Assembly (NCBI GenBank): GCA_038529265.1
Contig: JBCBDX010000017.1
Span: 1-20,377, forward strand
DNA from: JBCBDX01 sp038529265
GTDB taxonomy: Bacteria > Pseudomonadota > Alphaproteobacteria > Rhizobiales > Rhizobiaceae
Reading direction: 5' to 3'
Length of the DNA: 20,377 nucleotides
In this document: piece after piece, positions 15,081-20,377 of the stretch
How the letters are laid out: the number at the start of each line of letters is the position of its first letter
Position numbering within the stretch: position 1 is the first letter of the stretch
The notes under the pieces: model-generated
What the model saw: the letters and a program-made list of their open reading frames with translations, nothing else
The model's database searches: none
What the model was told of the DNA's origin: nothing
Program-made: the position numbers and the translations under genes

Positions 15081-17354
15081 ATGGCTGAGACGACGAAACC
15101 TCCGTCAGGTGATGACGGCGATGGCATTGAACCGATAGATCTGCGAAAAGCGCTGGAAGAGCGTTATCTCTCCTATGCGCTATCAACAATCATGCACCGT
15201 GCGCTCCCTGATGCGCGCGACGGCATGAAGCCCGTGCATCGGCGCATCCTTTACACCATGCGTTTGCTGCGCCTTGATCCCGCCAACGCCTATAAAAAGT
15301 GTGCCAAAATCGTTGGCGATGTAATGGGCAATCTGCATCCGCACGGAGACCAGGCGATTTACGACGCCTTGGTCCGCTTGGCGCAAAGTTTTTCAGTCCG
15401 CTACCCGCTCGTCGATGGGCAGGGCAATTTCGGCAATATCGATGGTGATAACGCTGCAGCCTATCGCTACACCGAAGCGCGCATGACCGAAATCGGCACG
15501 CTGCTTTTGGAGGGCATCACTGAGGATGCTGTGGATTTCCGCGCCACTTACAACGAGGAAGACGAAGAGCCCATAGTATTGCCGGGCGCGTTCCCAAACC
15601 TCTTGGCCAATGGTTCGTCCGGCATTGCCGTGGGCATGGCGACATCCATCCCGCCACACAATCTTGAAGAACTCTGCGACGCCTCATTGCATTTGATCAA
15701 ATTCCCCAATGCGACCATCGAAAAGCTGGTGGAGTATGTCCCCGGGCCAGACTTTCCGACCGGCGGTATTATCGTGGAAGACAAGGCGTCCATTTTGGAC
15801 GCTTACAAAACAGGCCGCGGCGGTTTCCGCGTACGTGCGCGTTGGGAGAAGGAAGAGACCGGCCGGGGTGGCTACCAGATCGTCATCACAGAAATTCCCT
15901 ATCAGGTGCAAAAGTCAAAGCTGATCGAAAAGATCGCAGAGCTATTGATGGCAAAGAAAATGCCGATGCTCGAAGATGTCCGCGATGAGAGCGCGGAAGA
16001 TATCCGTGTGGTCTTGGAGCCCAAGTCGCGTACCGTCGATCCTGAGCTTCTTATGGAATCGCTTTTCAAGCTGACAGAACTGGAAAGTCGTTTCCCGTTG
16101 AACATGAATGTGCTTTCAAACGGTATCGTGCCGCAAGTTATGGATCTGCGCGCGGTTCTGCGCGAGTGGCTGGACCATCGCCGCGAAGTTTTGCAGCGCC
16201 GCTCGCGCAACCGTCTCGGCATCATTGAAAAGCGCTTGGAAGTCCTCTCTGGTTTTCTGATCGCTTACCTCAATATTGATGAGGTGATCCGCATTGTGCG
16301 CTTTGAAGATCACCCCAAGCAGGAATTGATCAAGGTATTTGATCTGACCGAGGTGCAGGCTGATGCGATACTGAACCTTCGTTTGCGCGCTTTAAACAAG
16401 CTGGAAGAAGTCGAAATCCGAAAAGAGTTCGACGCGCTCACTGACGAGAAAAACCAGATTGAAGAACTGCTCGCGTCTGAGGGTAAGCAGTGGGATGTTA
16501 TCTCCTACGAGATCAAAGACATTAAGAAACGATTTGGAAAGGGCACCGAACTGGGTGCCCGGCGCTCGGACTTTGGCGAGGCAGGCGAAATCGATCTGGA
16601 AGCTGTTCAGCAGGCTATGATCGAAAAAGAGCCGGTGACTGTCGTCGTTTCACAAAAAGGCTGGCTGCGCGCCATGAAGGGCCACATGGCGGACTTTGCC
16701 AGTCTTTCTTTCAAGGAAGGCGACAAGCTTAAAACAGCCTTCCACGCCTACACGACAGACAAGGTTCTGGTGTTCACCACCACCGGCAAATTCTATACGC
16801 TTGGCGTTGATCGACTGCCCGGCGGCAGGGGGCATGGCGAGCCCATCCGTATCATGGTGGACATGGACAATGATGCCGACATCGTAACGGCGTTCGTACA
16901 CAAGCCGGGCCGTAAGATGATGATCGCATCCAGTGTTGGTAACGGGTTTGTCGTGCCGGAAGCAGAAATCGCCGCCAACACCCGCAAAGGCAAGCAGGTC
17001 ATGAACGTGAAACTGCCAGACGAGGCCAGCCTCTGTCGCTTTATGGAAGAAGCCGATGGTGTTGCGCCCGACCATGTCGCCGTGGTTGGTGAGAACCGCA
17101 AGCTGCTCATTTTCCCGCTCAATCAAGTGCCGGAACTAACACGTGGTAAGGGCGTGCGCCTTCAAAAATACAAGGACGGTGGCATCAAGGACATCCAGCT
17201 CTTTTCATTGGCGCAGGGTCTAAAATGGACTGATTCATCCGGCCGAACCTTCACCAAGCCCCATGAAGAGCTGATCGAATGGCTCGGCGTGCGCGCCGGT
17301 GCCGGACGCATGGTGCCAAAGGGCTTTCCGCGCAATGGACGGTTTGAGGGGTAG
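15081..17354 (+). CDS. parC: DNA topoisomerase IV subunit A
   Basis: With ParE, this enzyme decatenates daughter chromosomes and relaxes supercoils by ATP-driven double-strand passage. The 757-residue length fits alphaproteobacterial ParC. The N-terminal breakage-reunion domain contains RALPDARDGMKPVHRRILY (40-58), VGDVMGNLHPHGD (78-90) and the catalytic tyrosine Y130 in AAAYRYTEARM. The PNLLANGSSGIAVGMATSIP stretch and the tower and coiled-coil regions (about 330-470) follow. The C-terminal blades (about 530-745) are degenerate beta-pinwheel repeats and lack the GyrA box (QRRGGKG-like), which supports ParC over GyrA. The position equal to the quinolone-determining E. coli Ser80 is Gln91 and that equal to Glu84 is Asp95. 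The ATG lacks a clear ribosome site. It lies 56 bases after the adaptor gene, but functionally is unrelated to it. Confidence 0.95.
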   Translation: MAETTKPPSGDDGDGIEPIDLRKALEERYLSYALSTIMHRALPDARDGMKPVHRRILYTMRLLRLDPANAYKKCAKIVGDVMGNLHPHGDQAIYDALVRLAQSFSVRYPLVDGQGNFGNIDGDNAAAYRYTEARMTEIGTLLLEGITEDAVDFRATYNEEDEEPIVLPGAFPNLLANGSSGIAVGMATSIPPHNLEELCDASLHLIKFPNATIEKLVEYVPGPDFPTGGIIVEDKASILDAYKTGRGGFRVRARWEKEETGRGGYQIVITEIPYQVQKSKLIEKIAELLMAKKMPMLEDVRDESAEDIRVVLEPKSRTVDPELLMESLFKLTELESRFPLNMNVLSNGIVPQVMDLRAVLREWLDHRREVLQRRSRNRLGIIEKRLEVLSGFLIAYLNIDEVIRIVRFEDHPKQELIKVFDLTEVQADAILNLRLRALNKLEEVEIRKEFDALTDEKNQIEELLASEGKQWDVISYEIKDIKKRFGKGTELGARRSDFGEAGEIDLEAVQQAMIEKEPVTVVVSQKGWLRAMKGHMADFASLSFKEGDKLKTAFHAYTTDKVLVFTTTGKFYTLGVDRLPGGRGHGEPIRIMVDMDNDADIVTAFVHKPGRKMMIASSVGNGFVVPEAEIAANTRKGKQVMNVKLPDEASLCRFMEEADGVAPDHVAVVGENRKLLIFPLNQVPELTRGKGVRLQKYKDGGIKDIQLFSLAQGLKWTDSSGRTFTKPHEELIEWLGVRAGAGRMVPKGFPRNGRFEG

Positions 17355-17470
17355 CTTTAGCGTTTGTCACGCGGCTCCGACGCCCCAAAAAAGCCACAGA
17401 ACGGTTGTACCCTAAGCTGGTCAGTGCCGTTTTAGTGCCTTTTTTTGTGGTGATTTTTGCAGGGAGCTAA

Positions 17471-18784
17471 ATGCCGGAAGACTACGTACCGCAAGAACAG
17501 TATGAAGCCCAGATTCTCCAGCGAATTAACAACAAGCTGGAGGAGGCAGGGGCTTCGAGCTTAAATTCCATACCGGAGCCTGAAACGCTGAACGATGCCG
17601 ACATCGAAAATCCTGCCGAGCATCTAAAATTCTACAACAAGATCGCTAAGATCCAAGAGGAGCGCTACACCGATATACTGGATACGGATGAGCGAATTTC
17701 GCAAACCAGACTGGAGATTGCAGACAGTTTGAACGGCGGCGCGCCTTACACCAATCAGATGACCGGTGAAGTTAATCAGATCATCGACCAATTTAACGAG
17801 CAAAACAAAGCTGAAAACCATTTCTTCGGCGGGCGACCTGAGCGAAGAATGCGGCAAGCCGGATATGCGGATGATCCCATGCCACGCGGTCAACAGCTGG
17901 AGATTCTGCAGCAGTTTGGCGAAATGCAGGAGAAGTCGGCGGAGCAACTGCAAAACGCCAAAGAACGGATTGATTATGACCGGCAACAGATGGAAGCAGC
18001 GGTCACAAGGTTGGAAGCACGCCCAACCGGTCTGGCAAATCTTGCAACGGGTTCCGCCAGCCAATCAAGCACTGCGGCGATGGACGACGACTACGATTCG
18101 GAGCTTGATCATTTGGCTACAACGCAGGGATCAAAACGAGCGGCACAGAACTCGGGGCTTGATGCACTCGCAGCATTGATGGATCAAGAAGATCAGCTCG
18201 ACCGCGCCACAGACCGCGCGGTTTCCGCCGGTCGTGATGAAATAGACATCGATCAAGGCGGGGACTTAAGTCAGTTGGAGCCACCGGCCAAGCGTGCAAA
18301 AGCCAGCCCGCAAGAAATGGAAACTGATAATTCTCCAACACCCGCAGCCGCTCACATGGAAGACGATTTCTTGGGTGGAATTTCCGATGACGCGATGAAC
18401 GCAGCGTTTGACGATCTGGAGCAGAAAACAGAGGCGCTGCAATCGGCCAAGCGTGCAAAAGCCAGCCCGCACGAAATGGAAACTGATAATTCTCCAACAC
18501 CCGCAGCCGCTCACATGGAAGACGATTTCTTGGGTGGAATTTCCGATGACGCGATGAACGCAGCGTTTGACGATCTGGAGCGGAAAAAAGAGGCGCCGCA
18601 ATCGGCACGGTCCGAACCGAACATTGACGGCGACCATGAAATCGACGAATTGGTCAAAGCCTTTGAACGTCTTGACGCCACGCTCTCGGACAAAGGAAGC
18701 GTCCATGCATCCGGCGAAGAAGCCTCGTCTTATGGTCCCGAATTGGCGGACCGGCCGAATGACCGCATTCAGGGACGAAGTTAA
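17471..18784 (+). CDS. Orphan acidic coil-rich protein with tandem 53-residue repeat
   Basis: I do not recognise this 437-residue protein. It starts at ATG 17471 with a good GGGAG site 6 bases upstream. It has no signal peptide, no membrane segment and no cysteine. Residues about 1-190 are helical and coil-like (EQYEAQILQRINNKLEE, HLKFYNKIAKIQEERY, QQFGEMQEKSAEQLQNAKE). The middle is acidic and low in complexity. Residues about 272-377 consist of two nearly identical 53-residue units, each with a KRAKASP basic motif, METDNSPTPAAAHM and the acidic-hydrophobic EDDFLGGISDDAMNAAFDDL. The basic motif fits the monopartite nuclear localisation consensus K-(K/R)-x-(K/R), and PPAKRAK resembles the c-Myc signal. 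The C-terminal end carries arginines (ADRPNDRIQGRS). It could be an exported or host-directed protein, but it could equally be a bacterial structural protein. It lies 116 bases after parC. Confidence 0.82.
   Translation: MPEDYVPQEQYEAQILQRINNKLEEAGASSLNSIPEPETLNDADIENPAEHLKFYNKIAKIQEERYTDILDTDERISQTRLEIADSLNGGAPYTNQMTGEVNQIIDQFNEQNKAENHFFGGRPERRMRQAGYADDPMPRGQQLEILQQFGEMQEKSAEQLQNAKERIDYDRQQMEAAVTRLEARPTGLANLATGSASQSSTAAMDDDYDSELDHLATTQGSKRAAQNSGLDALAALMDQEDQLDRATDRAVSAGRDEIDIDQGGDLSQLEPPAKRAKASPQEMETDNSPTPAAAHMEDDFLGGISDDAMNAAFDDLEQKTEALQSAKRAKASPHEMETDNSPTPAAAHMEDDFLGGISDDAMNAAFDDLERKKEAPQSARSEPNIDGDHEIDELVKAFERLDATLSDKGSVHASGEEASSYGPELADRPNDRIQGRS
18285..18443 (+). repeat. Tandem repeat unit 1 (159 bp, within the acidic orphan gene)
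   Basis: First of two direct copies with a 159-bp period, exactly 53 codons, so the reading frame is kept. It encodes the KRAKASP motif followed by an acidic-hydrophobic segment. It differs from the second copy at only four positions as read by eye, which suggests a recent duplication. Confidence 0.95.
18444..18602 (+). repeat. Tandem repeat unit 2 (159 bp, within the acidic orphan gene)
   Basis: Second direct copy, immediately adjacent to the first. The four base differences change Gln to His, Gln to Arg, Thr to Lys and Leu to Pro relative to unit 1; no silent difference was seen. The three changes at its C-terminal end fall in the linker after the acidic segment. Confidence 0.95.
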
Positions 18785-19082
18785 GGCTGCATCCGCATGA
18801 TCGTGCGCGCCCAAAAACGATATATACGGGAAAGCGGTCAAGATATCTGGTAAAATTAGAATATGGGAACGGCGGTTCGTGGATGGCGAGTCAGCACCGG
18901 TTGACCCGTTTGCCGGCGAAGTGGAGCCGATCCAGTGCGAGGCATTTGATGTGACACGCGTGGAAATAGTGAGATAACTGCATCAAGCGCCAGCGCGCCG
19001 CCATCCGCCACGGCCTCATCTCTGACAAACTCCCATGCGACCAAATATTTAGCAAAATAATTTCAATACTTGGGAGAACGAA
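18785..19082. other. Intergenic stretch without a convincing gene
   Basis: Just under 300 bases between the two orphan genes. The middle (about 18865-19035) is visibly richer in G and C than the flanks, which are AT-rich (around 18820-18865 and 19035-19070). The middle can be read on either strand for short distances (for example to TAA at 18975-18977 on the plus strand, ending AFDVTRVEIVR), but no start with a ribosome site goes with it. It may be an eroded fragment of a gene or mobile element. The last bases hold GGGAGA (19071-19076), the ribosome site of the next gene. Confidence 0.5.
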
Positions 19083-19973
19083 TTGGATGATGAAAATGAA
19101 GTTGAGCAGGGCGTAGATACGACAGGCACGGCGAGAGCCAGTATCCCCGATCAAATTGCAAACATAACAGAGAATGTCGATCACGCCTCAATTGATGGTT
19201 TATATCAAGAAGTGAATTTCTATAACAACGACCGTATTCATGCTGCTGTGACGGAAACAGCTGCCAATGAGGACGCTGAGGCCGAAAGACTTTCTCACGC
19301 AACAGTGCAAGACGTTATGCTTAACCTCCAGGCGGAGCATATTGAAGAGGGTCGGGCCTCAATTGATAATCAAATATTAGGAACTGTGAAAGAGTTGGCC
19401 ATCAACGCAAGCGAAGGCCACGCGGATTCGCCCTCTGAAAGTTTGCTGAGCACGGAATATGTTGAACGAGCGATCTACGCATTGGAAGCGTCCGATCAGC
19501 TTCAGGATAGATATCGAGGATATGCTGAGCAAAATGCTCAAGCGCGAGCTGATCTGGTATCGGAACTCGTGCCCATACCAGTAGAAGAGGTCTCGCCGCA
19601 AGAATTCCGGGATCCAGAAAGAGAGGAGGAGCTGGCCGATACAATTACGCATCGACAAGAGTCGCTACAGGAGGCCGATGGTCGCCTGTATGAACTTCAG
19701 CGCGAGGTACTGGTTGAAGTCATCACTGAAACCCATGGCGACCAACCTCCAGTCGACAGTACAGCGGACTTGGACGCGAAAATAGACGGGTTGGTGGCGA
19801 TTGATGAAAGCCGCACGGCAATCCAAGAAGATATTCAAGATCTGGAGAGTATGCGTGCAGAAATCGGTCGTGATCCGGTGCCACAGCAGGTGGCAGAGGT
19901 AGAGCAGAACCAAAACGATGTGCCCGACCTAGCTCTCGATGACCGCGGTCGTGATGATGGGCGGGGGTGGTGA
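19083..19973 (+). CDS. Orphan acidic coil-rich protein, TTG start
   Basis: I do not recognise this 296-residue protein. It begins with TTG at 19083, supported by GGGAGA 6 bases upstream; the next in-frame ATG is more than 70 codons further in and would remove half of the coil. It is very acidic (MDDENEVEQ at the start), without cysteine, signal peptide or membrane segment. Most of it looks helical: YQEVNFYNNDRIHAAV, YALEASDQLQDRYRGYAEQN, LQEADGRLYELQREVLVEVI and IQEDIQDLESMRAEIG. The end is short and alternates Asp and Arg (DDRGRDDGRGW). The segment DQLQDRYRGYAEQNAQARADL is loosely similar to AKIQEERYTDILDTDERIS of the upstream orphan, so the two may be distant relatives. Its role is unknown; the shared style and neighbourhood suggest a joint function or common acquisition. 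Confidence 0.75.
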   Translation: MDDENEVEQGVDTTGTARASIPDQIANITENVDHASIDGLYQEVNFYNNDRIHAAVTETAANEDAEAERLSHATVQDVMLNLQAEHIEEGRASIDNQILGTVKELAINASEGHADSPSESLLSTEYVERAIYALEASDQLQDRYRGYAEQNAQARADLVSELVPIPVEEVSPQEFRDPEREEELADTITHRQESLQEADGRLYELQREVLVEVITETHGDQPPVDSTADLDAKIDGLVAIDESRTAIQEDIQDLESMRAEIGRDPVPQQVAEVEQNQNDVPDLALDDRGRDDGRGW

Positions 19974-20278
19974 AGCGACGAGGTACAGCTTGGGCTGGGT
20001 GTGAGCCAAGTGGCTACGTTGTAGTGGACGGTTTGAGAGATAACCATTGCGATGGATTTGCCCGGATGAGTGGTCAAGTCGTCATTCAGCCAACGCCATC
20101 GGTTTCGATTGGAGCGCTGCAATCCTTAGCCGGACTGTTACACCGTTTGTTGCCCATGCAGATGAAAATTGAAGGGGCCGAAGTCCGCGCGATCGCAATT
20201 ATATCGGCTTTAGCGCGGACGTAGTAACCCGCGGAATAGATTTTTCAAAAAACCATATTGGACGAGGAGATTTAGGCC
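19974..20278. other. Gene-poor stretch between the second orphan gene and the interrupted gene
   Basis: About 300 bases without a convincing gene. A plus-strand frame runs from GTG 19967 to a TAG ending at 20224 (85 codons), overlapping the end of the orphan gene by 7 bases, but its protein shows no family feature. A perfect 8-bp inverted repeat lies at 20183-20220. The right end contains GAGGAGA (20264-20270), a good ribosome site for the ATG at 20279. Confidence 0.5.
20183..20220. repeat. Inverted repeat with 8-bp arms
   Basis: GTCCGCGC (20183-20190) and GCGCGGAC (20213-20220) are perfect inverted copies, 22 bases apart. It could be part of a transcription end for the upstream orphan gene, but there is no T-run after it, or a protein-binding site. 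Confidence 0.5.
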
Positions 20279-20303
20279 ATGCATAAACGACTTACTTTCT
20301 CTA
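20279..20303 (+). pseudogene. 5' stub of a gene apparently interrupted by an insertion sequence
   Basis: ATG 20279 follows GAGGAGA at 8 bases, a good translation start. It opens with MHKRLTFS, after which the putative insertion sequence end begins; read across the junction the frame stops at a TAA ending at 20320, giving only 13 codons. The likely reading is a real gene whose rest lies beyond the element, outside the window. A leader peptide or chance start cannot be excluded. Confidence 0.4.
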
Positions 20304-20352
20304 GGCTCAGGACCCATTAATTTGCATTGAACCGGGCGATGTGATTCAGGAT

Positions 20353-20368
20353 GGCAAAGGAGTTTGCC
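20353..20368 (+). promoter_or_regulatory. Hairpin holding the ribosome site of the putative transposase
   Basis: GGCAAA (20353-20358) and TTTGCC (20363-20368) form a perfect 6-bp stem whose four-base loop is GGAG, the core of the ribosome binding site, directly before the ATG. Such an arrangement may lower translation of the transposase, although the loop position leaves the core exposed. Confidence 0.5.
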
Positions 20369-20377
20369 ATGTCTGAT
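20369..20377 (+). CDS. Start of a putative IS transposase (first three codons only)
   Basis: ATG TCT GAT (Met-Ser-Asp) follows an AAGGAG ribosome site by 6 bases and is cut by the window edge. Called a transposase only because of the IS-like sequence before it; the three codons themselves prove nothing. Confidence 0.4.

Larger units (their letters stand above)
20304..20377 (+). mobile_element. Left end of an IS5-family-like insertion sequence (partial)
   Basis: From about 20304 the sequence GGCTCAGGACCCATTAA looks like the terminal repeat of IS5-type elements common in Alphaproteobacteria. It is followed by a short leader and, after AAGGAG, by ATG TCT GAT, which fits the MSD start of the related transposases. 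This rests on remembered resemblance; the right end, target duplication and transposase body lie outside the window, so the family and exact boundary are uncertain. CTA at 20301-20303 may belong to the target site. Confidence 0.5.

Noticed and set aside
18285..18602. CRISPR-like array
   Set aside because: Only two adjacent copies of 159 bp with no spacers, within a coding frame: a tandem duplication, not a CRISPR.
18117..18841. Two minus-strand frames with internal repeats
   Set aside because: The repeats come from the opposite-strand duplication in the acidic orphan gene; neither frame has a ribosome site or family motif.
17471..19973. RTX (glycine-aspartate nonapeptide) cargo for the type I secretion pair
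   Set aside because: I searched both orphan proteins for GGxGxDxxx-type repeats and saw none.
19967..20224. An 85-codon plus-strand frame after the second orphan gene
   Set aside because: It has a GTG start overlapping the previous stop and an unremarkable protein; the inverted repeat near its end argues for non-coding DNA, though it cannot be fully excluded.

Overview
The window looks like chromosomal DNA of an alphaproteobacterium, most likely of the Hyphomicrobiales (Rhizobiales). This is inferred from the style of the proteins, the moderate GC content, and gene neighbourhoods such as a DjlA-like gene followed by an AmiD-like amidase. I cannot name a genus; a marine or host-associated member would fit, but the sequence does not prove it.

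Left part (1-3520, minus strand): a fused ATP-dependent 5-oxoprolinase of the HyuA-HyuB type, open for 1173 codons and cut only by the left edge of the window. It is divergent from a rightward series (3657-6856): a META/HslJ-type lipoprotein closed by a hairpin terminator, a TerB-plus-J-domain DjlA-like co-chaperone, an AmiD-like amidase with a peptidoglycan-binding domain, a lytic transglycosylase lipoprotein and a small DUF1475-like membrane protein. Several of these act on the cell wall or envelope.

Centre (6937-11182): a NarL/FixJ-type response regulator and a very large transporter-histidine kinase fusion (sodium:solute symporter, STAC, PAS, HisKA, HATPase, receiver) face each other tail to tail. 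The combination resembles the CrbS/CrbR (MxtR/ErdR) acetate-utilisation switch. Divergent from the kinase is mscL, which ends in a good terminator hairpin.

Right-centre (11885-17354): a two-gene type I secretion inner-membrane unit (PrtD-like ABC transporter and HlyD-like adaptor), with no TolC or recognisable RTX cargo in the window, followed by parC for topoisomerase IV subunit A.

Right end (17471-20377) has accessory character. It holds two orphan, acidic, cysteine-free, coil-rich proteins. The first carries a tandem 53-residue duplication that pairs a KRAK basic motif, like a eukaryotic nuclear localisation signal, with an acidic-hydrophobic segment like a transactivation motif. After gene-poor DNA with an inverted repeat, the window ends in what looks like the left end of an IS5-type insertion sequence. 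That element seems to have landed about eight codons inside a small gene that has a good ribosome binding site. The orphan pair and the IS junction are the most interesting parts of the window.
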